Assembly: GCA_016293845.1 (NCBI GenBank)
Contig: JAEDDH010000006.1
Span: forward strand, 97,618 to 161,617
Origin: Bacteroidales bacterium
GTDB taxonomy: Bacteria > Bacteroidota > Bacteroidia > Bacteroidales > UBA3824
DNA length: 64,000 nucleotides
Direction of reading: 5' to 3'
In this document: positions 32,996 through 40,773 of the stretch, in pieces
Layout of the letters: every line of letters starts with the position of its first letter
Numbering within the stretch: the stretch's first letter is position 1
Notes under the pieces: model-generated
Told to the model about the DNA's origin: nothing
Seen by the model: only the letters and a program-made list of their open reading frames with translations
Database searches by the model: none
Program-made: the position numbers and the translations under genes

Positions 32996-33738
32996 TAGTT
33001 TCGTGTCAAAAAGAGGATTCGTTTCCACGGTTTCAAAAAGCATTGCAAAAGCACGGCTTAAACACTGTAAATCTGCCAGTTATTACAACTCAAACCATTG
33101 AGCCCGACGTCAACACCTTAAATATTATAGACAATCTTTCGGCTTACGACTATATCATAATTACCTCAGCGGCTGGTGTTGATAGTTTCAACTATCTGAT
33201 TAACAGCGTAAAAAGCAAAATCAATAAGCCATCATTGCCAATAATTTCTATTGGTAAAAAAACTTCGGAAAAACTTATCAGTCAAGGTTTTAACGTTGCA
33301 ATAGAAAATCCCGGCACAACAGCCGCCGACCTTGCTGAATATCTGATTAACAGCAATTTAATCAAAAGTAAAAAAATACTTCAAGCCAAAGGCGACATTG
33401 CCTCACCAATTATCAAGGAAAGACTCGAAAATGTATGCAATTTTACACAAAGTACTGTTTATCAAACCATTGCAATAAAAAATCCCGACTCAGAAATTAT
33501 CTCACTGATTAACAGCAACAAAGCAAATGGCTTTGTTTTTTCAAGTCCTTCGGAGTTCAGAAGTTTTTTAAATATCGAAAAAATTGCGAACTTTGCAACT
33601 GACACGGCGATATTCTGCATAGGCAAAACCACGTCAGAAGTTATTAAAAATCAAGGTTTTACCAACGTGCATACATCGCCAGAGCCAAATTTTGAAATTT
33701 TGGCAGAGTACATTGCAAATACGTTAAAAACATTATAA
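32992..33738 (+). CDS. hemD: Uroporphyrinogen-III synthase
   Basis: A 248-residue protein with the two Rossmann-like lobes of HemD, a poorly conserved family. Supporting features are DYIIITSAAGVDSF near residue 55, ISIGKKTSEKL, GFVFSSPSEFRSF and CIGKTTSEVI near 207. Its position between hemC and hemB confirms the assignment. It cyclises hydroxymethylbilane with inversion of ring D. It is coupled to hemC by a 4-bp overlap; hemB starts 15 bp downstream. Confidence 0.88.
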   Translation: MIVSCQKEDSFPRFQKALQKHGLNTVNLPVITTQTIEPDVNTLNIIDNLSAYDYIIITSAAGVDSFNYLINSVKSKINKPSLPIISIGKKTSEKLISQGFNVAIENPGTTAADLAEYLINSNLIKSKKILQAKGDIASPIIKERLENVCNFTQSTVYQTIAIKNPDSEIISLINSNKANGFVFSSPSEFRSFLNIEKIANFATDTAIFCIGKTTSEVIKNQGFTNVHTSPEPNFEILAEYIANTLKTL

Positions 33739-33752
33739 AAGAATATTGCATT

Positions 33753-34730
33753 ATGGCATTTCCTATAACACGCTTGCGCCGTTTGCGCAGCAACTCCATT
33801 ACCCGCGATATGATGCGCGAAACCACCGTTTCGGCTGCAAATCTAATTATGCCGCTGTTTGCCGTTAAGGGCGAAAATATTAAGAATCCTATACCTTCGA
33901 TGCCCGGACAATACCAAATGAGCATCGACCTTATTGTAGAAAAATGCAAACATCTTAACTCGCTCGGTATCAAGTCGGTACTATTGTTCGGAATTCCCGA
34001 TCACAAAGACGAAACCGGCGAATGTGCCGCCCACGACCACGCAATTATTCCCGAAACTATACGTGCCATAAAAGCGCAGGTGCCTGAAATATACGTAATT
34101 GCAGACGTTTGCAACTGTGAATACACCACTCACGGACACTGCGGAACACTCATTAATGGCGATGTTGACAACGATTCAACTCTCGAAACACTTGCTAAAC
34201 AGTGCGTTGCATTTGCCAAAGCAGGCGTGGATATGGTTGCCCCAAGCGATATGATGGACGGTCGTGTGGGTCGCATTCGTAAAGCATTAGACGACAATGG
34301 TTTTACCAACCTTCCCATTATGGCATATTCGGCTAAATACGCCTCAGCATTTTACGGACCGTTTCGCGATGCAGCCGAAAGCGCACCCAAGTTTGGCGAC
34401 CGCAAAACCTACCAAATGGACCCCGCCAACAGCAACGAGGCTATGCGCGAAATTGCATTAGACATTGAGGAAGGTGCTGATATTGTTATGGTTAAGCCCG
34501 CCCTACCCTATTTAGACATTGTTCGCCGCACCAAAGATACATTCAATATGCCCATCTGCGCATACAACGTAAGTGGCGAATACTCAATGGTTAAGGCTGC
34601 TGCGGCAAATGGGTGGATAGATGAAAAACGCATCGTTTCCGAAATTCTCCTCTCCATCCGCCGCGCCGGTGCTGATATGATAATTACTTATCACGCCGAA
34701 GAAGCCGCCGAATGGGGAATTGTGAAATAA
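33753..34730 (+). CDS. hemB: Porphobilinogen synthase (5-aminolevulinate dehydratase)
   Basis: A 325-residue enzyme condensing two 5-aminolevulinates. The active-site zinc site is of the Cys type (DVCNCEYTTHGHCG, three Cys), and the two Schiff-base lysines lie in YSAKYASAFYGPF and IVMVKPALPY. Length and motifs are complete. It follows hemD by 15 bp and precedes hemL by 15 bp. In pathway order it acts before hemC, so the operon is not colinear with the pathway. Confidence 0.96.
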   Translation: MAFPITRLRRLRSNSITRDMMRETTVSAANLIMPLFAVKGENIKNPIPSMPGQYQMSIDLIVEKCKHLNSLGIKSVLLFGIPDHKDETGECAAHDHAIIPETIRAIKAQVPEIYVIADVCNCEYTTHGHCGTLINGDVDNDSTLETLAKQCVAFAKAGVDMVAPSDMMDGRVGRIRKALDDNGFTNLPIMAYSAKYASAFYGPFRDAAESAPKFGDRKTYQMDPANSNEAMREIALDIEEGADIVMVKPALPYLDIVRRTKDTFNMPICAYNVSGEYSMVKAAAANGWIDEKRIVSEILLSIRRAGADMIITYHAEEAAEWGIVK

Positions 34731-34745
34731 GAAAAATAAACAAAT

Positions 34746-36035
34746 ATGGACATAAATAAAAGTATAGCGGAATTTAACCGCGCAAAACAGCATATAGCCT
34801 CGGGCGTAAACTCGCCTGTAAGGGCATTTAAGAGCGTTGGCTCAAACCCCGTGTTTGTCGACAAGGCATCGGGAGCCTACATCACCGACATCGACGGAAA
34901 CAAGTATATCGACTTTGTTTGCAGTTGGGGACCAATGATTCTCGGACACGCTCATCCGCGCGTTACCCAAGCGGTAAAAAAAGCCGCAGAGAAAGGCACA
35001 AGTTACGGAGCACCAACAGTTTACGAATCGATGATGGCTGAGCAAGTCAACAAAATGATGCCTCACATCGAACTAATGAGAATGGTAAACAGCGGCACCG
35101 AAGCCACTATGAGCGCCATTCGTCTTGCCCGCGCCTACACACGCCGCGAGATGTTTATCAAGTTTGAAGGTTGCTACCACGGACACGGCGACAGTTTTCT
35201 CATCAAGGCGGGTTCGGGAGCAATTACACTTGGTTTGCCCGACAGTCCTGGCGTTACGCAAGGCACTGCAAAAGACACACTTATAGCACGTTACAACGAT
35301 ATTGAATCGGTAAAGCAACTTTTTGAACAATATCCCGACAAAATTGCGGCTGTGATTGTAGAACCCGTAGCAGGAAATATGGGCGTGGTGACACCAAAAG
35401 ACGGATTTTTGCAGAAACTCCGCGAAATCACCAAAGCCAACGGCGCACTTTTGATATTCGATGAAGTAATCACAGGATTTCGTTTGGCAAAAGGCGGAGC
35501 GGCTGAATATTATGGAGTTACGCCCGACCTTGTAACTCTCGGCAAAATTATCGGCGGCGGATTGCCAGTGGGAGCATACGGCGGCAAAAAAGAGATTATG
35601 CAGATGATTGCACCCGATGGTCCTGTATATCAAGCAGGTACGTTGGCAGGAAATCCGCTTGCAATGGCAACAGGTTTAGAAACACTCCGCATTATCGACG
35701 AAGATCCCGATTTTTATAAAAAATTAGAACAAAAGGCTGCAAAACTTGCCGATGGAATATCAGCAAGCGCAAAACAACACGGAATATCCACAGTAGTAAA
35801 TCGTTGCGGCTCAATGATGACATTCTTTTTCAGCAAATTAGATGCCATCAACAACTACAACCAAGCCGTTCAGTCAGACACAAAACTCTACGCAAAATAC
35901 TTCCAGAGTATGCTCAACCAAGGCATTTGGCTTGCACCGTCGCAATACGAATGTACATTCACCTCGGCAGCACAAACCGACAACGACATAGAGTGGACAA
36001 TTCAAGCGGCAGAAATAACTTTTAAAAATTTATAA
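34746..36035 (+). CDS. hemL: Glutamate-1-semialdehyde 2,1-aminomutase
   Basis: A 429-residue PLP enzyme converting glutamate-1-semialdehyde to 5-aminolevulinate, the step after HemA. Class III aminotransferase motifs: GVNSPVRAF at the N-terminus, LIFDEVITGFR about 240 and the PLP lysine in TLGKIIGGGLPVGA about 265. Its presence with hemA shows the C5 route rather than ALA synthase. Two bp separate it from hemE. Confidence 0.95.
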   Translation: MDINKSIAEFNRAKQHIASGVNSPVRAFKSVGSNPVFVDKASGAYITDIDGNKYIDFVCSWGPMILGHAHPRVTQAVKKAAEKGTSYGAPTVYESMMAEQVNKMMPHIELMRMVNSGTEATMSAIRLARAYTRREMFIKFEGCYHGHGDSFLIKAGSGAITLGLPDSPGVTQGTAKDTLIARYNDIESVKQLFEQYPDKIAAVIVEPVAGNMGVVTPKDGFLQKLREITKANGALLIFDEVITGFRLAKGGAAEYYGVTPDLVTLGKIIGGGLPVGAYGGKKEIMQMIAPDGPVYQAGTLAGNPLAMATGLETLRIIDEDPDFYKKLEQKAAKLADGISASAKQHGISTVVNRCGSMMTFFFSKLDAINNYNQAVQSDTKLYAKYFQSMLNQGIWLAPSQYECTFTSAAQTDNDIEWTIQAAEITFKNL

Positions 36036-36037
36036 CA

Positions 36038-37060
36038 GTGAATCCGTTTTCCGAAATACTCAACGGCAAAAATCCTAACCGTCCGCCTGTATGGTTTATG
36101 CGTCAGGCAGGAAGGATTTTACCTGAATACCAACAACTTAGGCAGCAATATTCATTCCGTGAGTTGATGGAGACACCACAATTGGCTTGCGATGTAACGT
36201 TAATGCCTGTAAATCTGTTGGATACAGATGCTGCAATACTATTTTCGGATATTTTGGTGATACCTCAGGCGTTGGGCTTGGATTTGGAATTTACCGACAA
36301 AGGACCTGTTTTTCAGACACCTTTGCTAAAACATTCTCACCCCGAAAACGCACTCAATCCGCAGCCAGAAAAACTTGAACATATTTATCAGGCTATCGAC
36401 TTGATAATCAGTCAAAAACCCGAAGATATTCCGCTGATAGGATTCTGCGGAGGACCATTGACTGTTTTGCTCTATATGCTTGAAGGATTGGGCACTAAGA
36501 GCGATTTTCGCAATGCCGAACGGTTTATAATCAACAACCAAAAGGCAACCGAAAAAATTGTGGACTCCGTTACCGCCATTACCATCGAGTATGCACGACA
36601 GCAAATCCGTCACGGCGCAGATTGTTTCCGATTGTTTGAAAGCAATTGCGGAAATATTCCGTATAGCATTTATAATCAGATATTTTTACCATCGGTTAAA
36701 AAAGTTTGCGCAGCGGTTAGAGCATTAAACCGCAAGTTTTTCTACTTTGCCAAAGGCATCGGAGCAGGCATCTCTACTATTACGCCCGACGTTTGCGATT
36801 ACATTTCAATCGATTGGCAAACAGATATTTACACCGCACGAAAACTTCTTCACAAAGAAATTGAAATTGAAGGAAACTTTGACCCACGGATATTGTTATC
36901 ATCTGAAAATCAGATAGAAACAGAGTTACAGAAATACAAACCATTTGCCGAAGAAAACCCAAAATGGATTTTCAACCTTGGTCACGGAGTTTTGCCCGAA
37001 ACTCCTTTTGAAAACGCCAAATTTTTTGTAAAAAAAGCAAAAGAAATATTTACACGATAA
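36038..37060 (+). CDS. hemE: Uroporphyrinogen decarboxylase
   Basis: A 340-residue enzyme that decarboxylates uroporphyrinogen III to coproporphyrinogen III. The N-terminal signature PVWFMRQAGRILPEY carries the two substrate-binding arginines; FSDILVIP with the key Asp is near residue 70, and LGHGVLPETP near 315. The gene starts with GTG, 2 bp after the hemL stop, so translation is probably coupled. hemN follows 1 bp later. Confidence 0.95.
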   Translation: MNPFSEILNGKNPNRPPVWFMRQAGRILPEYQQLRQQYSFRELMETPQLACDVTLMPVNLLDTDAAILFSDILVIPQALGLDLEFTDKGPVFQTPLLKHSHPENALNPQPEKLEHIYQAIDLIISQKPEDIPLIGFCGGPLTVLLYMLEGLGTKSDFRNAERFIINNQKATEKIVDSVTAITIEYARQQIRHGADCFRLFESNCGNIPYSIYNQIFLPSVKKVCAAVRALNRKFFYFAKGIGAGISTITPDVCDYISIDWQTDIYTARKLLHKEIEIEGNFDPRILLSSENQIETELQKYKPFAEENPKWIFNLGHGVLPETPFENAKFFVKKAKEIFTR

Positions 37061-37061
37061 A

Positions 37062-38432
37062 ATGGATATAGAGTTTATAAAAAAATATGAGACACGCGCA
37101 CCGCGTTACACAAGTTATCCGCCAGCAAACCTTTTCAACAGCAGCGTCAACAACGATGTTTACAAAGAGCAGATAACCATCTCCAACAGTCAAAATCCGC
37201 AGAATATTTCGCTCTACGTGCATATTCCGTTTTGTCCGCAACTGTGCAATTTCTGCGGTTGCACCACATTTTTCAATAGCGACAAAAACCGTCTAAACCG
37301 CTATATAACAGCACTTTTGAAAGAAATTGACACTGTGGCTGCATTAATCGACAAAAAACGCAACGTTACGCAGGTTCATTGGGGCGGAGGAACTCCCAAC
37401 GCTTTGGATTTCAGCATAATAAAAGAAGTTATGGACAAATTCCGCAGCGTGTTCAAATTTGCTCCAAACGCCGAAATTGCAATGGAATGTAACCCCGCAT
37501 ATATGGATTTCGCCGACATTGACAACTACGCCTCGGCAGGGTTCAACCGTCTGAGTCTCGGCATTCAGGATTTCGACCCCGTTGTGCTTAAAAATATCAA
37601 CAGACGCGAGCCAAAACACGATGTAAAACAGTTAGTTGCGTATATACACTCGCTTGGAATGAAAGGCATCAACATCGACCTCGTTTACGGACTTCCAGGA
37701 CAAACACCTGAATCGTTTACCGCCGCCGCCAAACGTGCCGCCGAATGTGATGCCGACCGCATTGTAACATTTCCCTACGCTCACGTGCCGTGGGTAAAAC
37801 CCGCTCAAAAAGTGCTCGAAAAACTCGGCTTGCCCGATGCCGACCAAAAACTTCACGCCTTTATATCTGCCAATCAAGTGCTTACATCGTCGGGTTACAA
37901 CTTTATAGGAATGGATCATTATTGCAAACCAGACGACGCCCTCAGCATAGCCGCCAAAAACGGCAATCTAAAACGCAATTTTCAAGGTTACTGCACCGCC
38001 GAAACCACGGGACAGGTCTACGGATTTGGCGCAACATCTATCACGCAACTTCACGGCGGATATATTCAAAACATCAAGAATCCCGATCTTTACATCGAAA
38101 CTATTGAAAATCAAAACCTTGCAGTAGAGCGCGGTTACATTCTTTCGTCATCGCAAATCATTGTCCGCGAAGCCATCAACGAACTGATGTGCAATGGGTT
38201 GCTTGATTTTACACAATGCGCCCGCAAACTTGGCGTTACCCCCGACGACGTAAAAACCGCCACCGCCTACGACCCCTCAAAATTCCAAACCTTTGTCCAC
38301 GACGGCATCTTAACCATCACCGACAACGCCCTCGCGCTCCGTCCCGATGCCTTCCTCGCCGTCCGCAACATCGCCGTCCTCCTCGACCCAATGATGAAAG
38401 ATAGCGAAAAAATGTATTCAAAGACGATATGA
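37062..38432 (+). CDS. hemN: Oxygen-independent coproporphyrinogen III dehydrogenase (radical SAM)
   Basis: A 456-residue radical-SAM enzyme. The HemN-type cluster motif is CPQLCNFCGC (about 59-68), with the fourth Cys typical of true HemN rather than HemW. N-terminal RAPRYTSYPPA, VHWGGGTPN, and MDHYCKPDDALSIA about 287 also match genuine HemN. It converts coproporphyrinogen III to protoporphyrinogen IX without oxygen, fitting an anaerobe. Protoporphyrinogen oxidase and ferrochelatase are not in the window. Confidence 0.95.
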   Translation: MDIEFIKKYETRAPRYTSYPPANLFNSSVNNDVYKEQITISNSQNPQNISLYVHIPFCPQLCNFCGCTTFFNSDKNRLNRYITALLKEIDTVAALIDKKRNVTQVHWGGGTPNALDFSIIKEVMDKFRSVFKFAPNAEIAMECNPAYMDFADIDNYASAGFNRLSLGIQDFDPVVLKNINRREPKHDVKQLVAYIHSLGMKGINIDLVYGLPGQTPESFTAAAKRAAECDADRIVTFPYAHVPWVKPAQKVLEKLGLPDADQKLHAFISANQVLTSSGYNFIGMDHYCKPDDALSIAAKNGNLKRNFQGYCTAETTGQVYGFGATSITQLHGGYIQNIKNPDLYIETIENQNLAVERGYILSSSQIIVREAINELMCNGLLDFTQCARKLGVTPDDVKTATAYDPSKFQTFVHDGILTITDNALALRPDAFLAVRNIAVLLDPMMKDSEKMYSKTI

Positions 38433-38464
38433 TTTGGAATTGACGAATAAAATTTTTAGATTTG
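38433..38464 (+). promoter_or_regulatory. Vegetative promoter of the CtkA/HipA-like module
   Basis: TTTG (38433-38436), 20-nt spacer, TAGATTTG (38457-38464); both elements match. It lies immediately after the hemN stop codon and 34 nt before the ATG at 38498, so the module has its own promoter. Confidence 0.7.
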
Positions 38465-38497
38465 CCGTTATAAACCAACCAAATTCAAAAAACAGAT

Positions 38498-38728
38498 ATG
38501 GACAGCAGTTATCTTGAACTACATTTACCCGGCTATTTGCAAAACGCGCTTGACCTATTTATCATCGGCAAGCAAAAGCACCAGGCGGGCGGTTATCTGC
38601 GTTTCGACTGCGACTATTGTTTTTTGCAATCGAGCATCAACTGCGCCGAGGTAGACAACGACATCTCGTCAGAACAGGCTTGGTATCTGAGAGACAAGTA
38701 TTTAGGATTGTCAAAGGAAACATTTTAA
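38498..38728 (+). CDS. Small conserved partner of a CtkA/HipA-like kinase
   Basis: A 76-residue acidic protein (LPGYLQNALDLFI at the start, SSEQAWYLRDKYLGL near the end) with no recognised domain. It lies 3 bp upstream of the kinase-like gene under one promoter. Two-gene arrangements of this kind, a small protein and then a HipA/CtkA-like kinase, suggest a toxin-antitoxin-like pair, but this protein has no visible DNA-binding motif. The role is inferred from linkage. Confidence 0.65.
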   Translation: MDSSYLELHLPGYLQNALDLFIIGKQKHQAGGYLRFDCDYCFLQSSINCAEVDNDISSEQAWYLRDKYLGLSKETF

Positions 38729-38731
38729 AGT

Positions 38732-39613
38732 ATGAAGATTGATTTTTCACAACTACCCGAAACCAAGAAGGGTTACAACGGAGCCAACGGCGGCAAGAAA
38801 TGTGTAATATACAACGGGGAAAAGTATATGGTGAAATTTCCTCCTCAGGCAAAACTCAATAATGCAATGAGTTATGCAAATAGTTGTTTTTCAGAACATA
38901 TAGGCAGCCAAATATTCAATTCCATTGGTATAAAGGCACAGCAAACGCTTCTCGGGATATACCGAATAGGTGCTACCAAAAAGGTAGTGGTTGCGTGCAA
39001 AGATTTTGTAGGCGCAGGCAAGCAGTTGTTAGATTTCGCATCCATAAAAAATCAGGTAATCAATTCGTCAAACGGAGGATACGGAGTGGAACTCTCAGAC
39101 ATAATGGATGCTATCAACACACAAACATCCTTCGATCCGATTGCTCTCAACAATTATTTTTGGGACATTTTTATCGTTGACGCCCTTATCGGCAATTGGG
39201 ACAGGCATAACGGCAACTGGGGATTTCTTTACGATGAGCAGAACGACACACTCGAATTGGCACCCGTTTACGACTGCGGCAGTTCTCTTTACCCACAAGC
39301 CGATGAAAAAATAATGAACTCTGTGTTAGACAATCAGCAAGAAATGGAGTTCCGAATAAAAGAAATACCATACTCCGCTATCAAAATTGGCGGCAAAAAC
39401 ATCCGCTACCATAGTTTCATCACATCCACAACCAACGAAGATTGCAATCGCGCCTTGCTCCGCATTTTCCCACAAATATCATTGTCGGCAATAGACAACA
39501 TCATATCCAACACCGACTTTATCACCGACCTTCAAAAAAGATTTTATTCAGTAATGCTTCACGAAAGATACAACCAAATACTAAAAACAGCATATCAAAA
39601 AATCAAACATTAA
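38732..39613 (+). CDS. CtkA/HipA-like protein kinase
   Basis: A 293-residue protein, shorter than HipA (about 440) and lacking its N-terminal subdomain; size and motifs fit the CtkA type of HipA-fold kinase. Key residues visible: the ATP-binding Lys region KYMVKFPP near residue 33, the catalytic loop GNWDRHNGNWGF about 152-163 with Asp and Asn, and the metal-binding YDCGSSL about 180. HipA relatives phosphorylate tRNA synthetases or other targets and arrest growth; CtkA is a secreted kinase in Helicobacter. No signal peptide here. It forms a two-gene unit with the preceding 76-residue protein. Confidence 0.82.
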   Translation: MKIDFSQLPETKKGYNGANGGKKCVIYNGEKYMVKFPPQAKLNNAMSYANSCFSEHIGSQIFNSIGIKAQQTLLGIYRIGATKKVVVACKDFVGAGKQLLDFASIKNQVINSSNGGYGVELSDIMDAINTQTSFDPIALNNYFWDIFIVDALIGNWDRHNGNWGFLYDEQNDTLELAPVYDCGSSLYPQADEKIMNSVLDNQQEMEFRIKEIPYSAIKIGGKNIRYHSFITSTTNEDCNRALLRIFPQISLSAIDNIISNTDFITDLQKRFYSVMLHERYNQILKTAYQKIKH

Positions 39614-39635
39614 AATCTCCAAATGTTAAAAAATG

Positions 39636-39684
39636 TTATAATCTGCGGAATCGCCTAAAAAAATTTAGATTTCGCAGATTATAA
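39636..39684. terminator. Long bidirectional hairpin
   Basis: Arms of 17 nt (TTATAATCTGCGGAATC and GATTTCGCAGATTATAA) pair with one G-T wobble around a 15-nt A/T-rich loop, and ATTTTT follows on the plus strand. It probably terminates the kinase module. The rest of 39685-39852 is very AT-rich leader sequence with no gene. Confidence 0.7.
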
Positions 39685-39852
39685 TTTTTATACGTTAAAG
39701 CAATTTTTACCTTAAATATTTAACATTTATTAACATCTCAAATTTTTATGTGCAAAAAAATCTAAAATCTTCGTATTTTTCCACACATAAAAGATTTTTT
39801 TGTATATTTACCACACAGAAATTTTTATTATTAACACATCAAACATTTTATT

Positions 39853-40758
39853 ATGGAATTAACAAAAGAAGATTTAAAAGATGGTTTAAGGTTTATTGTA
39901 GGCACTTGGGAGGCTGAATTTGTTGTTAGTTTTTTCTCTAACAATTTGGAGCACGTGCCAGTAACAGAGTTTAAAAGCAGCGATGGTCGCGATTTGAGCA
40001 AACTCTCGATGGAGTTTTTTGAGGATCACACCGCCAAACTCAAAGACGGCAGCAACGGTCGCGAGGTGGACTCCGCTTGGGAACAGACCAAACCTTACAG
40101 TTGGACCTACAAGGCTAACGGATTTTTTGGCGAACTGCCCGCCGACGTTGCCGAAAAGGTAGAGGAACTTGACGCGCAAGAGGGCAAACTCTGCATTGTG
40201 TTTGGATTTCTCTGCATCGCATTTAAAAAGACCGCCGAGGGACACATCACCAAAGAACCCGACATCGACGAAATAGAGCCGTCGCCCGAAGACCTGAAAA
40301 TGAAGGCTATTGTGGGACGTTGGAAAGTTTACAAGACTCTTGCCCCCGTTGGCGATGGTTTTGGTCTCCACACCAAAGACGAGGTGATGGCAGAGTTCGA
40401 CAAAAAGAAGGCTGCGGGCGAACTCGACGACGAGGAAGAATATAACGAAACTTTGAATTTGTTCGAATCTGTGATGGAATTTACCGACGACTACAAAGTG
40501 TTGTCGTATATGCCTATACCTAAGCACGTTACCCAAGAGGTGATAGACGAAGCCTTGGCGAGCGGCGAGGTAAAAATCGTTGACGGAATGATGTGCTGCG
40601 AAGAGCCCAAGGAGTGGAAGGCTGTGAACGGACACTACTACTACAACACCAAAGAGCACCGTGAGGTTTTCGGCGAAATAAAATCTCCGTGGGATATGAT
40701 CGACCCCGACGCTGACGGACACATCGATTTAAAGATGTTTGTGCTTGAAAAAATGTAA
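39853..40758 (+). CDS. Two-domain lipocalin-like hypothetical protein
   Basis: A 301-residue, very acidic cytoplasmic protein without signal peptide or membrane segment. Two segments start with similar lipocalin-like motifs, RFIVGTWEAEF (about 12-22) and KAIVGRWKVYK (about 155-165), and each continues as alternating strands, suggesting an internal duplication of a small beta-barrel. The last part contains DPDADGHID, which resembles a calcium-binding loop, though a lone loop is weak evidence. Codon use is more GC-rich than in the flanking intergenic DNA. Function unknown; it stands alone on the plus strand. Confidence 0.65.
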   Translation: MELTKEDLKDGLRFIVGTWEAEFVVSFFSNNLEHVPVTEFKSSDGRDLSKLSMEFFEDHTAKLKDGSNGREVDSAWEQTKPYSWTYKANGFFGELPADVAEKVEELDAQEGKLCIVFGFLCIAFKKTAEGHITKEPDIDEIEPSPEDLKMKAIVGRWKVYKTLAPVGDGFGLHTKDEVMAEFDKKKAAGELDDEEEYNETLNLFESVMEFTDDYKVLSYMPIPKHVTQEVIDEALASGEVKIVDGMMCCEEPKEWKAVNGHYYYNTKEHREVFGEIKSPWDMIDPDADGHIDLKMFVLEKM

Positions 40759-40773
40759 AATTACATAAATTAA

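Noticed and set aside
39886..40722. 278-codon open frame antisense to the lipocalin-like gene
   Set aside because: The plus-strand frame has a proper start, a promoter-like leader and coherent domain pattern; the antisense frame has none of these.
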